NCBI RefSeq assembly: GCF_900110925.1
Contig: NZ_FOFP01000006.1
Span: 174,021-238,020, forward strand
From: Pseudomonas cuatrocienegasensis
GTDB lineage: Bacteria > Pseudomonadota > Gammaproteobacteria > Pseudomonadales > Pseudomonadaceae
DNA: 64,000 bases
Reading direction: 5' to 3'
The translations under genes and the position numbers were made by a program. Shown here piece by piece: positions 25,545 through 36,083 of this stretch; within the stretch, counting starts at the first letter, position 1, and each line of letters opens with the position of its first letter. The notes under the pieces are model-generated. The model was not told the origin of the DNA, made no database searches, and saw only the letters and a list, made by a program, of their open reading frames with translations.

Positions 25545-27499
25545 CAGATACGCCACGCCACACCCAGGCGCAGTTCGCGACCCGGCTCGTAGGAACCGCG
25601 CACGATGTTGTAGCCGGGGATATGAGTAAAGTCCTCGTTGCTGGCATGATCCAGGTACTGCTTGTCCAGCAGGTTCTTCAGCGTCAGGGTGAAGGTCAGT
25701 TGCTCAGGCAGCGCCTGCCATTCGGCATACAGGTCATGCACCCCATAGCCAGGCTTGGAGACATCGCCATCCACCGTATGCAATGTGTCAATGCCGCGTA
25801 CGAACCGCCCCTGCCAACCGAGGGTCAGGTTATCGCTGGCACGATAATCGGCGAAGGTCGTCCAGGTATTGCCCAGGCTAGTGCCCAGGCCATTGTGTTC
25901 GTAGGCATTGAGCCGCTGACCATCCAGGCGAGCGAGGTTGCGGTGCAAGCTCAGACCCAGACTGAGCTGCTGCCAGTGATAGGCAGTACTGAGCAGCACA
26001 CCCTTGATCTTCAGGTCGCCGAGGTTGCGGTACAGGTTGGCCATATCCGGCGTGTAGGAAATGGCATCGCGGATATGGGTAATGTATCCCTTGGCCATGA
26101 ACTCCAAGCCACCGTTGCGGTAGTCGAAACCGACTTCCTCGGTTCGCGCCTTCTCCGCCTTCAGGCTCGGATCGTTGCCAGCAACGTCGAGTTTGAAGGC
26201 ATCACGCACCTGCGGGCCGCGTAGTGCCTGGGAGTGTCCAGCGAACACCGCCAGTTCGGGTGTGAGCTGATAACGCAGGCTCAGGTTGGGGCTGAGGCCA
26301 TCTTCCTTGAACGTCTGACTGTCGCGGTCGTCCAGCTCGTAGCGGTCATAGCGCAGACCCGCATTGAGCAACAACTGCGAGGTGATCTGGTAGGCGTCCT
26401 GCACATAGAAGCCAAGCACTTCACCGTTCTCACTGTCGCGCTCGCGGTCACCTTCCGGGCCGAGGGTCGTGCGGTCGTCGCGGTAGTCGACGCCGTAGGT
26501 CAGCTTGTGCGAGGTAAAATGGCTGGTGTTGCGCAGATCGAAACCGTTGCTGCGGGTATCACCGAAGTACAGGCCGAAGCGGCCGTCCTGCTGCAACTCG
26601 TTGGTGGTGTGGTAGGTGGTCAGTTCGAGATCGAACAAGTCGTTGTTCATCGGCTGCCAGGCGTAGTTAAGCGTCCAGGTCTCACGCTCGGTCTGTAAGG
26701 GGTACGCCGCGTTGCGCGGCAGCGAAACCATCCACTGCGGACGTTGTGGGCGCTCGCCTTCATCAAGGCGGCGCTCGTAGCTCAGGCGCAGTGTCTGCGC
26801 GTCGTCGAGCTTGCCGACCAGCTTGGCGTAGCCGAGCTTCTGCCGTGCGCCCGTGCCGAGCACATCGTCGTTGTTGGCGTCCTCGTAATCGTTCTGATCC
26901 TGGTAGCTGGTCATCGCCAGCGCTGACCAGTTTTCGTTGAAACGGCCGAATAGGCTGGCGCTGCTCTTGTAGCCCTCGCCATTGCTGAAATAGCCACTCT
27001 TGAGCAGGGCACCGACGGACTCACCTTCACGCAGCAGGTCGTCCGGATCCTTGGTGACGAAGCGGATCGCACCGCCCAGCGCGCCCGGCCCGGCGGTGGC
27101 ATCCCCCGTGCCGGCCTGCACCTCGGCTCGCTTGAGCAGTTCAGGCTCGATACTGATGCGTCCGGTGTGGTGGAAGGTCTGCCCCGGCTGGCTGGCGCCG
27201 TCGATGGTGATATTCAGCAGGGTGTCTTCCAGACCGCGCAGGTAGAGCTTTTGCGCCACGCTGGAACCGCCAGCTACCGATACCTCTGGATTGGACTCGA
27301 AGACTTCCTGCAAATCGCTGGCCTGATAGCGCTGCAACTGCTCGGCCTCGACACTCTCGTTACGGTCGGCAGCGACGCCGGTAATCTGCTGCGCCTGCAG
27401 TTCAACTGCCGGCTCGGCACTCTGGGCTGACAGTGCACCGAACAGGCTGGTGCAGGTGATGGCGCCCAATAGGCTCAGGCGGTAAGGGCAATGCGGCAT
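25544..27499 (-). CDS. TonB-dependent outer-membrane receptor
   Basis: A 651-residue outer-membrane receptor. The signal peptide ends near SAQSA (about residue 27), followed by a TonB-box-like VELQAQQITGVAA region. The plug has LYLRGLEDTLLNITIDGA and the barrel ends LRLGVAWRI. GGGGAGG stands before the ATG at 27499. It is the first gene of a coupled operon with binding protein, permease, ATPase and DUF2218, so ligand capture and inner-membrane import are encoded together. A candidate Fur box lies 26-56 bases upstream. The barrel is shorter than that of the receptor at 14353-16578 and belongs to a different subgroup; the ligand is unknown. Confidence 0.87.
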   Translation of the reverse strand: MPHCPYRLSLLGAITCTSLFGALSAQSAEPAVELQAQQITGVAADRNESVEAEQLQRYQASDLQEVFESNPEVSVAGGSSVAQKLYLRGLEDTLLNITIDGASQPGQTFHHTGRISIEPELLKRAEVQAGTGDATAGPGALGGAIRFVTKDPDDLLREGESVGALLKSGYFSNGEGYKSSASLFGRFNENWSALAMTSYQDQNDYEDANNDDVLGTGARQKLGYAKLVGKLDDAQTLRLSYERRLDEGERPQRPQWMVSLPRNAAYPLQTERETWTLNYAWQPMNNDLFDLELTTYHTTNELQQDGRFGLYFGDTRSNGFDLRNTSHFTSHKLTYGVDYRDDRTTLGPEGDRERDSENGEVLGFYVQDAYQITSQLLLNAGLRYDRYELDDRDSQTFKEDGLSPNLSLRYQLTPELAVFAGHSQALRGPQVRDAFKLDVAGNDPSLKAEKARTEEVGFDYRNGGLEFMAKGYITHIRDAISYTPDMANLYRNLGDLKIKGVLLSTAYHWQQLSLGLSLHRNLARLDGQRLNAYEHNGLGTSLGNTWTTFADYRASDNLTLGWQGRFVRGIDTLHTVDGDVSKPGYGVHDLYAEWQALPEQLTFTLTLKNLLDKQYLDHASNEDFTHIPGYNIVRGSYEPGRELRLGVAWRI

Positions 27500-27524
27500 G
27501 ATGGTTCCTCCCCAGGAAAGATGT

Positions 27525-27555
27525 GAATATTTCGCATTTGCGAATTCTCATCATC
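27525..27555 (-). promoter_or_regulatory. Candidate Fur box upstream of the TonB receptor operon
   Basis: On the minus strand the sequence GATGAGAATTCGCAAATGC, continuing into GAAATATTC, resembles the Fur consensus (GATAATGATAATCATTATC) in its GAGAATT core and AT-rich arms. It lies directly before the ribosome site of the receptor gene, where Fur would block transcription when iron is plentiful. Confidence 0.6.
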
Positions 27556-27587
27556 ACCCCCACCCAAGGGAATCACTTTTACAACTG

Positions 27588-28919
27588 TTACACACCGGCA
27601 TGGGGCAGGCGCAGCTCCATCAGCAAACCGCCGGCTGCGCGGTTACAGGCGCGAATGCTGCCGCCCGTGGCGTTGACCTGGCGCTGCGCCAACGCCAGGC
27701 CCAAACCGAAACCGGCGCGCTCGCCCGCGCCGCGAAAGAACGGCTGAAAGATCCGCTCCAGCCATTGTTCGGCGACCCCTGGCCCTTGGTCGGTGACACT
27801 GAGCAACCAGGCATCACCCTCCTGGGTCAGGCTGACTTCGACCTGACCGCCCGCGGGGGTGTGATCCAGCGCATTGCGCACCACATTTTCAATGGCCTGG
27901 CCCAGGGCGCGACTGCTGCTGCCGTGCAGCGGTGCGCTGTCCGGTAGCTGGCAGACGATATGCCGGTCCGGGTACTCGAAGCGCGCATCGTCGAGGATGC
28001 TGTCGAGCAGCTCGGACAGATCGAGGTTTTCGTCGCGCAGCTCGGGCCGCTCATTCTCCAGCCAACTCAGGGTCAGGGCGTCTTCGACCAGACGGCGCAT
28101 GCCGGCGCAATCACTGCGGATGCGTTCGAGCAGGCCCGCCCGGTCAGCGCCCTGTTCGGCCAGGCTTACCGCCATTTCGATGCGCGTCAGCGGGGTGCGC
28201 AGTTCATGGGACATATCCGCCAGGCGCTGACGCTGGTCGATGATCAACTGCCCGGTACGCGCCGCCATGGCATCGAAGGTCTCGGCCAGACGCGCCAACT
28301 CATCGTTACGCGAGCCGAGCAATGAGCGCACGCGTACATCCAGACGCCCCTCGCTGAACTGCCGGGTGGCCTGTTCCAGACGGCTTAGTGGCTGCATCAG
28401 ATGGCGGTAGAGCACCAGACAGACGATCAACATCAGCACCAGCGGCACCACCAGTTGCAGCAGCAGCTTGGCGTAGTGCCAATACAGGCCGGGGCGCATG
28501 CGCTGCGGCAACTGGATCAGAAAGCGCACCTGGCCGTCGCTGAACGGGATATCCATGATCGGGTTTTCATGGAAATACAGGTGGATCTTCCAGCTCAGGT
28601 CGCGGCCCAGGGTAAAGCTCTCGACGAAGCGTTCCGACAAACTGCCGGCCAGCGGCCGTACCTCGGACTCGACCACGGCGGCCCAGGTCTGCTCCTGCTG
28701 TTGCAGAGTCTCCAACCAGCGTTGCAACGCCGCATGATCACCGGCGCGGTACAGCGTTTCAGCCTGCTCGGCGTAGTGGCGCAGGGTGCGCTGGTCCTCG
28801 GCATCGATAAAGCTCATGCGCTCTTCGGTTTGCCAGGCCACCCGGGCGATCACCCAGAACAGCACCACGCTACCCAGGGCGATGACCAGGCACAGCTTCC
28901 AGAACAGGCGGCGGTTCAT
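27588..28919 (-). CDS. Two-component sensor histidine kinase (PfeS-like)
   Basis: A 443-residue inner-membrane kinase. Helix 1 is at about residues 8-26, a periplasmic sensor at 27-150, helix 2 at about 152-172, then HAMP (about 172-225). The HisKA phosphoacceptor is His238 in MSHELRTPLTR, and the ATPase domain has IENVVRNALDHT and TDQGPGV boxes. The small periplasmic domain between a TonB receptor and a Fur-type promoter resembles the PfeS/PirS kinases that induce catecholate receptors when ferric siderophore is present. Its ATG overlaps the response regulator stop by four bases. The assignment to PfeS is by layout and context, not by measured similarity. Confidence 0.85.
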   Translation of the reverse strand: MNRRLFWKLCLVIALGSVVLFWVIARVAWQTEERMSFIDAEDQRTLRHYAEQAETLYRAGDHAALQRWLETLQQQEQTWAAVVESEVRPLAGSLSERFVESFTLGRDLSWKIHLYFHENPIMDIPFSDGQVRFLIQLPQRMRPGLYWHYAKLLLQLVVPLVLMLIVCLVLYRHLMQPLSRLEQATRQFSEGRLDVRVRSLLGSRNDELARLAETFDAMAARTGQLIIDQRQRLADMSHELRTPLTRIEMAVSLAEQGADRAGLLERIRSDCAGMRRLVEDALTLSWLENERPELRDENLDLSELLDSILDDARFEYPDRHIVCQLPDSAPLHGSSSRALGQAIENVVRNALDHTPAGGQVEVSLTQEGDAWLLSVTDQGPGVAEQWLERIFQPFFRGAGERAGFGLGLALAQRQVNATGGSIRACNRAAGGLLMELRLPHAGV

Positions 28920-29614
28920 GTGAAGGCGTAACCGCGGCCGTGCAGGGTCTGCAGGCGATCAGCGCCCAGCCCGGCATCGGCCAAGCGCCGGCGAATGCGG
29001 CTGATGTGCATATCCAGGCTGCGGTCGTACTGGCTGTATTCGCGCTCTAACGCCATGCGGTACAGGTAGGGTTTGCTCAACGCCTCGCCGCGATGACTCA
29101 CCAGCAACCAGAGCAGACGAAACTGCAGCGGCGTCAGTGCCAGGTCGCAGTCACCGACCCGCGCCTGCTGGGCGTGGCGATCCAGGTGCAACGCATCAAC
29201 CTGCAACTGCTGCGGCTGCGCGCCGCGGGCCACCTCCGGCGTACGGCTACGGCGCAGCACGGCATCAATGCGCAACTGCAGCTCGGTGATGTTGAACGGC
29301 TTGGGCAGGTAATCGTCGGCGCCGTGGCGCAGGCCACGAATGCGCTCCTCCTCGGCACCACAGGCGGTGAGCATGATCACCGGCGTCTGCTGTTGTTCGC
29401 GCAGCCGGCGCAACACGGCCAGGCCATTGATATCCGGTAACAGCACATCAAGCAGGAGCAAGTCCGGCGGCTCGGCCAGGGCCATGCTCAGCCCCGCCTC
29501 GCCCAGATGGCTCGCCTGGGTGGCATAGCCCTGGCCGCGCAGCAGCTCGCCGAGCTGGGCAGCCAGGGTGCGGTCGTCCTCGATGATCAGAATGCGGCCC
29601 AGGCTGGTGGTCAT
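28916..29614 (-). CDS. OmpR-family response regulator (PfeR-like)
   Basis: A 232-residue regulator. The receiver domain (residues 6-118) has the acidic pair Asp13/Asp14, phosphoacceptor Asp56 in [10 protein letters not shown] and Lys105 in YLPKPF. The C-terminal winged helix (about 135-230) contains [17 protein letters not shown] and the DNA-contacting [13 protein letters not shown]. It is the first gene of the pair with the sensor kinase. The likely target is the TonB receptor operon just downstream. The AT-rich Fur-box candidate at 29643-29664 suggests the pair itself is expressed only when iron is low. Confidence 0.87.
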   Translation of the reverse strand: MTTSLGRILIIEDDRTLAAQLGELLRGQGYATQASHLGEAGLSMALAEPPDLLLLDVLLPDINGLAVLRRLREQQQTPVIMLTACGAEEERIRGLRHGADDYLPKPFNITELQLRIDAVLRRSRTPEVARGAQPQQLQVDALHLDRHAQQARVGDCDLALTPLQFRLLWLLVSHRGEALSKPYLYRMALEREYSQYDRSLDMHISRIRRRLADAGLGADRLQTLHGRGYAFT

Positions 29615-29642
29615 GGCAGCGTGCTCGGCAGGAAAGCATGCA

Positions 29643-29664
29643 AAATATAATAATTCTCATCTAC
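29643..29664 (-). promoter_or_regulatory. Candidate Fur box upstream of the two-component pair
   Basis: On the minus strand the sequence is GTAGATGAGAATTATTATAT. The TGAGAATTATTAT core is a classic Pseudomonas Fur-box sequence. It lies about 30 bases before the regulator ATG. Confidence 0.68.
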
Positions 29665-29864
29665 ATGCTATTAACCGATGCTCCTTGGCCTGGCAGCGCA
29701 CTGCAAAGTGCCACCACTGCGCGTCCCGCACCCTCGGCTGGCACGATAACGTCCGCCAAAACGCGCCCGGACAGACCGATCTGGCCATTTCAGGGCACCT
29801 CCCCGCAGTGGCATGTTCGCTGCACAGGCCTTGCACATCCACGCCCGTAGTCTTGGAGAGTGCC

Positions 29865-31037
29865 ATGCATACGCAGTCCGCCTACTCGCCCCGCAACGCC
29901 GTCAAGCAGGATGCACTAGACAACACCATGGGCCAGATCAAAAAGCTGGTCAGCGACCTGGAACACAACGCCAACGAAATCAGCGGCATCGTCAATGTCA
30001 TCCGCGACGTGGCCAAACACACCAACCTGCTGGCCCTCAACGCGGCCATAGAAGCGGCCCGTGCAGGAGAAGTCGGACGCGGTTTCGCCGTGGTAGCCGA
30101 TGAGGTGCGGGCCCTCGCGCAACGCACCGCCACAGCCACCAGCGACATCGCGCAGAAAGTCCAAAGCATCGGTGTGGACACCCGTAATGCGGTAAAAGGC
30201 GTCGAACTGGCCGAGCGCGATGCCATGCAGGAAACCGCACGCCTGCTGGCCGCCCAGGAAGCGGCCCGCCTGGAAACTCGCCTGGCCAAGCTGGCCGCCA
30301 CCCTGCATGGCCTCAAGCGCGTGATCGAAAGCTTGAAACAAGCCAATCTCGGCCCGCAGCGTGAAGCGATCAACGCGGTAATGGCAGCCAACCTGAAAGC
30401 CGACAAGGATGTGCTGGCCTACTCCTGCTGCCTGGAGGCCAACGTGCTGGATGGCCGCGACAGTGAGTTCTGCAGCGCGCCGGGGCACGCCCCTGACGGC
30501 CGCTTTATCCCCTACTGGAACCGTGGCCAGGGCTCAATCGCTCTGGAGCCATTGGCCGACCACGACAAACCCGGCCTGAACGACTGGTATGAAATACCCC
30601 GGCGCAGCAACCATGACCTGATGATGGAGCCCTACGACTACTCCGTGAATGGCCGTAGCGTACGCATGACCTCGCTGATGGTGCTGGTAAAGTTCAACGA
30701 ACGCTTTGCCGGCGTACTCGGCGCCGACTTCGCCCTGGACAACCTGCAAAAGGATTTGTCCGAGCACAAACCGCTGGGCGTCGGCTACCTGGCGCTGCTG
30801 TCGACCGCAGGCTCCTACATCACCCACCCAGACCCGGCCTGGGCCGGCAAGAACGCCAGCGACCTGAACAGTGATGCGCGCCAGGCGATCAAAACCGGCA
30901 AGGCCTACCGCTATGTGCAAAACGGCGATCTGGTGCGGGTGTTCTGCCCGGTCAATACCGGCGTTGCGCAAACACCCTGGGCACTGATGGTGTGTTTCAG
31001 CATCGAGGCGGCGCTCAAGGCCCAATCCGGCGCCTGA
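29865..31037 (+). CDS. Soluble chemoreceptor-like protein with N-terminal signalling tip and C-terminal Cache domain
   Basis: A 390-residue protein with no membrane segment. Residues 40-100 carry the highly conserved methyl-accepting chemotaxis signalling hairpin ([34 protein letters not shown]). A coiled-coil-like stretch (105-165) follows, then residues 180-385 look like a double-Cache/PDC sensor fold ([40 protein letters not shown]). Cache domains normally sit outside the membrane and before the signalling part; here the order is reversed and everything is cytoplasmic. The ATG at 29865 has GGAGAG upstream. Possible ligand-controlled input to the chemotaxis array from inside the cell; the ligand is unknown. 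It is divergent from the two-component pair. Confidence 0.82.
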   Translation: MHTQSAYSPRNAVKQDALDNTMGQIKKLVSDLEHNANEISGIVNVIRDVAKHTNLLALNAAIEAARAGEVGRGFAVVADEVRALAQRTATATSDIAQKVQSIGVDTRNAVKGVELAERDAMQETARLLAAQEAARLETRLAKLAATLHGLKRVIESLKQANLGPQREAINAVMAANLKADKDVLAYSCCLEANVLDGRDSEFCSAPGHAPDGRFIPYWNRGQGSIALEPLADHDKPGLNDWYEIPRRSNHDLMMEPYDYSVNGRSVRMTSLMVLVKFNERFAGVLGADFALDNLQKDLSEHKPLGVGYLALLSTAGSYITHPDPAWAGKNASDLNSDARQAIKTGKAYRYVQNGDLVRVFCPVNTGVAQTPWALMVCFSIEAALKAQSGA

Positions 31038-31130
31038 GCGGCGGCTCAGCGAGGCGTCTGGCGTCAGCAAACGCAGCGGGCATCCTGTATACTTCGCGGC
31101 CAATTTCCAGCTCCACGATCAGGTTCCCGC

Positions 31131-32714
<1,584 letters not shown>

Positions 32715-32716
32715 CA

Positions 32717-32739
32717 GGAGGCCCGCAATGCGGGCCTCC
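32717..32739 (+). terminator. Hairpin after prfC
   Basis: Perfect 9-bp arms GGAGGCCCG and CGGGCCTCC around CAATG, directly after the prfC stop. No T-run follows, possibly because the repeat element at 32747 was inserted immediately downstream; termination efficiency is uncertain. Confidence 0.6.
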
Positions 32740-32746
32740 ATGGGGG

Positions 32747-32894
32747 TTAACAGGCCGTTGAAAAACGTTGGCGAGGCAGTCAGCGCAAGGCAAAAACAGG
32801 CGAGGAAGCGGAGTGTACGAGCTGTACATGAGCATTCCGAGCCTGTTTTTAACGCCGCGATGGCAACGCAGGTAGTTTTTCAACAGCCTGTTAA
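32747..32894. mobile_element. MITE-like element with terminal inverted repeats
   Basis: The 148-bp element begins TTAACAGGCCGTTGAAAAAC and ends GTTTTTCAACAGCCTGTTAA with one 3-base interruption near the right end. The terminal inverted repeats are about 20 bp with one mismatch. TTAA stands at both ends and may be a target duplication. The interior contains no gene; it has its own dyads (around GAGCTGTACATGAGC) and the ACAGGC sequence again. It lies between the convergent ends of prfC and gcd, and its right TTAA provides the gcd stop codon. Mobility would need a transposase encoded elsewhere. Confidence 0.75.
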
Positions 32895-35362
32895 GGCGCA
32901 GCGTCTACGTCGAGAGTCCAGGCCACCAGCGAATCGCCGATGCGCGTACCGAACGAGCCGTGTCCGCCGGCCATCACCACCACATACTGCTTGCCGGTCT
33001 TCTCCGACACATAGCTGATCGGCGTGGCTTGCCCACCCGCCGGCAGACGATCCTTCCACAGTTCTTCCCCGGTGCGCAGGTCGTAGGCCCGCAGGTAGTA
33101 ATCCAGGGTGCCGCTAAGAAAACCTACGCCACCGGCCGTGATCAGCGGCCCGCCCAGGGCCGGTACGCCAACGCTGAAGGGTATGCCCAACGGTGCACTG
33201 TCACGGCTGGTGCCGTTCTTGTGCTGCCAGACCTTTTCCATGCTGCGCAGATCAACGGCGGTGACGTAGCCCCATGGCGGCGACTGGCATGGCAAACCCA
33301 GTACCGAGAGGAAGGGCTCCAGGCTGACCATATAGGGCGCGCCCAGGTTGGGTTGCAGGCCCTGCTCACCACCGCCCATGCGGGCGTCTTCGGGAACCTC
33401 TTCACGTTTGACCAGGCGCGAGACAAACGCCAGGTAGTTTGGCGCGCCGAACAGCATCTGCCGCACCGGATCGACCGCCACCGACGGCCAGTTGAACACC
33501 CCGACATTGCCCGGATAGATCAGCGAACCCTGCTCCGAAGGTGGCGTGAAATCCCCCTCATAGCGCAGCTGGCGGAACTGGATGCGGCACATCAGTTGGT
33601 CGAACGGCGTGCCGCCCCACATGTCACGCTCACGCAGCGCCTGCTCGGGTGCATAACTGAGGGCCGAGGCCGGCTGGGTCGGCGCGGTGAAATCGCCTTC
33701 CACCGTGCCCTGGGGCACCGGCTGCTCGCTGACCGGCACTATGGGTTCGCCAGTGCGCCGATCGAGCACATAGAGATCGCCACGCTTGGTCGGCTGGATG
33801 ATCGCCGGCACCGTACCCTGGGGGCCGTCGATATCGACCAGAGTGGGCTGGGACGGCAGGTCGCGGTCCCAAAGGTCGTGGTGTACGGTGCGAAATTCCC
33901 AGCGCACCTGGCCGCTGGCCAGATCCAGGGCGACCAGCGCAGCAGTGAAGCGCTCGGCCTCGGGAGTACGCGGTACGGCCCACTGGTCGGGCGTCTGATT
34001 GCCCGTGGGGATATACACCAGCCCCAGGGTTTCGTCCGCCGTGGCGATGGTCCAGGAGTTGGGTGTGCTGCGCACATAGGTCTCGCCCGCCGGCAACGGT
34101 TCGGTGGCATCCGGACGGCCGGGGTCAAAATTCCACACCAACTCGCCCGTGCGCACGTCATAGGCACGGATCACCCCACCGGGGGAATCCACCGCGCCGT
34201 TGTCGGTGACCGAGCCACCGACGATCACCAGTTTCTCGGTGACCACCGGCGGCGAAGTCGGCAGATAGACGCCCAGGGCGTCGTCGCCCAGAGCGACCTT
34301 GAGGTCGACCATGCCGCCTTTGCCGAAATCCTCACAGGGCTGGCCATCGTGCAGGTCGAGGGCGTACAGCGTCGCGTCATTGGTCGGCAGGAACAGCCGC
34401 TGCGTGCAACGCTCGACCGCTTGCGCGGATGCCACCGGGGTACGTTGCCGGGTGTCGCTGGGCACGATACTCGGCTCACGCGCCTGCGCCGCCATGACCG
34501 GCTTCGCGGGCTCGGTGTAGACCGCCGCATCGTGATAGGCCAGGCCACGGCAGGTCATGTGCTGGTAATACTCGGCCTGCCGGTTGATGGCCGGATCGAA
34601 GCGCCAGCGCTCCTCGCCGGTATCGGCATCCACCGCGATGGCGATGCTGTGCGGGGTGCAGATAAACAGGTTGTCACCGACCTTCAGCGGCGTGACCTGG
34701 TTGGTCAGCTCGCCTGGGTCGCCTTCGCCCGGCAGGTCGCCGGTGTGGAATTCCCAGGCCTTTTTCAACTGACCGACATTCTCCGGACTGATCAGATCGG
34801 CCGTGGCGTAACGGTCACCACGGTCCGAACCGCCATAGGCGCTCCACTCACTGGCCGAGCGACCGGCCTGCGCCGCCGGGTTACCGCCGGCCAGGCGCGC
34901 GCTGTCGAAGGTGCCATCCAGGCGATGGTAATCCTGGGTAAGCGAGTAGCCGGCCATGCTCGCACCGAGCAGCAGACCCAGCCCGAGCAGCCCCGTTGCG
35001 CCGTCACGCCAGTAAGGCTGCGGGCCGATATGCCGGTTGATAAACGGCAGGAACAACCACAGACCGAGCAGGCACCAGAGGTCGATACGCGGCGCCAGCT
35101 GCCACCAGTCGAAGCGCACCTCGAACACGGTCCAGGCCAGGCTCGCCAGTAGCAACACGGCGTACAGCCAGAGCGCAGCACGCTGACGTCGACGGATCAG
35201 CACACCCACCAGCAGCAACCCCACGCCCGCCAGCAGGTAGTACCAGGAGCCACCCAACCAGGCCAGAGAGACCCCACCCAAGGCCAGCAGCCCGCCCATC
35301 ACCCCTGCCACCCAGGCCGTCAGCACCACGCGCAGCGGTTGTGCCGCGTATCCGTCCGTCAT
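32891..35362 (-). CDS. gcd: Membrane-bound PQQ-dependent glucose dehydrogenase
   Basis: An 823-residue quinoprotein that oxidises glucose to gluconate in the periplasm and passes electrons to ubiquinone. The N-terminal 140 residues have five membrane helices. The rest is the eight-bladed PQQ propeller, with diagnostic segments WEFHTGDLPGEG, WRFDPAINRQ, HMTCRGLAY, GEPIVPVSEQPVPQG and YVVVMAGGHGS. The start at 35362 (MTDGYAAQ) is preferred to an upstream in-frame start at 35410 because AGAGAG precedes it. The last codon, TAA, overlaps the MITE-like element. PQQ synthesis genes are not in the window. Confidence 0.92.
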   Translation of the reverse strand: MTDGYAAQPLRVVLTAWVAGVMGGLLALGGVSLAWLGGSWYYLLAGVGLLLVGVLIRRRQRAALWLYAVLLLASLAWTVFEVRFDWWQLAPRIDLWCLLGLWLFLPFINRHIGPQPYWRDGATGLLGLGLLLGASMAGYSLTQDYHRLDGTFDSARLAGGNPAAQAGRSASEWSAYGGSDRGDRYATADLISPENVGQLKKAWEFHTGDLPGEGDPGELTNQVTPLKVGDNLFICTPHSIAIAVDADTGEERWRFDPAINRQAEYYQHMTCRGLAYHDAAVYTEPAKPVMAAQAREPSIVPSDTRQRTPVASAQAVERCTQRLFLPTNDATLYALDLHDGQPCEDFGKGGMVDLKVALGDDALGVYLPTSPPVVTEKLVIVGGSVTDNGAVDSPGGVIRAYDVRTGELVWNFDPGRPDATEPLPAGETYVRSTPNSWTIATADETLGLVYIPTGNQTPDQWAVPRTPEAERFTAALVALDLASGQVRWEFRTVHHDLWDRDLPSQPTLVDIDGPQGTVPAIIQPTKRGDLYVLDRRTGEPIVPVSEQPVPQGTVEGDFTAPTQPASALSYAPEQALRERDMWGGTPFDQLMCRIQFRQLRYEGDFTPPSEQGSLIYPGNVGVFNWPSVAVDPVRQMLFGAPNYLAFVSRLVKREEVPEDARMGGGEQGLQPNLGAPYMVSLEPFLSVLGLPCQSPPWGYVTAVDLRSMEKVWQHKNGTSRDSAPLGIPFSVGVPALGGPLITAGGVGFLSGTLDYYLRAYDLRTGEELWKDRLPAGGQATPISYVSEKTGKQYVVVMAGGHGSFGTRIGDSLVAWTLDVDAAP

Positions 35363-35458
35363 CGCTCTCTCCATTTTCTGCCAGCCCGCCGACGACGGAC
35401 ACCTGCTCAATGGATTTGGAGCAGCCTCCAGAGTTCAGGGATTCTGCGGCCATTACCT

Positions 35459-35547
35459 GTGGGAGCCCCGCCCCGGGGCGAATCGATTGCAGCCGTTCAG
35501 TGACTTCGGCGTTGTACACGGCATTCGCCGCGGGGCGCGGCTCCGAC
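35459..35547. repeat. GTGGGAGCCCCGC palindromic intergenic repeat, copy 1
   Basis: Arms beginning GTGGGAGCCCCGCCCCGGGG and ending GCGGGGCGCGGCTCCGAC flank a 40-base middle that starts CGATTGCAGCC. A second, homologous copy including the middle lies at 37329-37415. Both flank the creA-proB pair. REP-like element. Confidence 0.75.
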
Positions 35548-35609
35548 AAACAGCAATCGTCGCTGGGCAACCCTGCACTGGGAGGCACGGATCGCGGATA
35601 AGCCTGAGG

Positions 35610-36074
35610 CTAAGGCTTCTCCGGCCACGGCAGGATTGGAATGGCGGTAACCGCGTTCTGCGGGCTGCCTTCGATCACCCGGTCGCTGTAAACCAGGTAC
35701 ACCAGGGTATTGCGCTTGCGGTCGTAGAAACGCACCACCTGCATGGTCTTGAACACCAGCGAGGTGCGTTCGCGGAATACTTCTTCGCCTTCCTTGAGCT
35801 CGCCGGAGAAGCGAATGGCCCCCACCTGACGACAGGCGATGGAGGCTTCGGCGCGGTCTTCGGCCAGGCCCAGGCCGCCCTTGACGCCACCGGTTTTGGC
35901 GCGCGAGAGGTAGCAGGTCACGCCCTCGACCTTGGGATCATCGAAGGCCTCGACCACGATCTTGTCGTTCGGCCCCATCCACTTGAAGACCGTTGAGACC
36001 TCGCCGATCTCTTCAGCCAGCGCCATCCCCGGCAGCAGCATTGCCCCCAACAGCCATACCTTGATGCCTTTCAT
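35610..36074 (-). CDS. creA: CreA family periplasmic protein
   Basis: A 154-residue exported protein. The signal peptide ends ALA at residue 20. The mature part has the CreA-family segments [23 protein letters not shown] and [24 protein letters not shown]. coli creA precedes creBCD, but here it stands downstream of proB without those genes; its molecular role is not known. GTGACG precedes the ATG, and the proB stop is only 10 bases upstream, so it is probably cotranscribed with proB. Confidence 0.87.
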   Translation of the reverse strand: MKGIKVWLLGAMLLPGMALAEEIGEVSTVFKWMGPNDKIVVEAFDDPKVEGVTCYLSRAKTGGVKGGLGLAEDRAEASIACRQVGAIRFSGELKEGEEVFRERTSLVFKTMQVVRFYDRKRNTLVYLVYSDRVIEGSPQNAVTAIPILPWPEKP

Positions 36075-36083
36075 CGCGTCACC

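Noticed and set aside
32960..35152. A 730-codon open frame opposite gcd
   Set aside because: It mirrors the Gcd coding sequence; composition is Arg/Gly/His-rich and no domain is recognisable. The gcd motifs on the minus strand are decisive.
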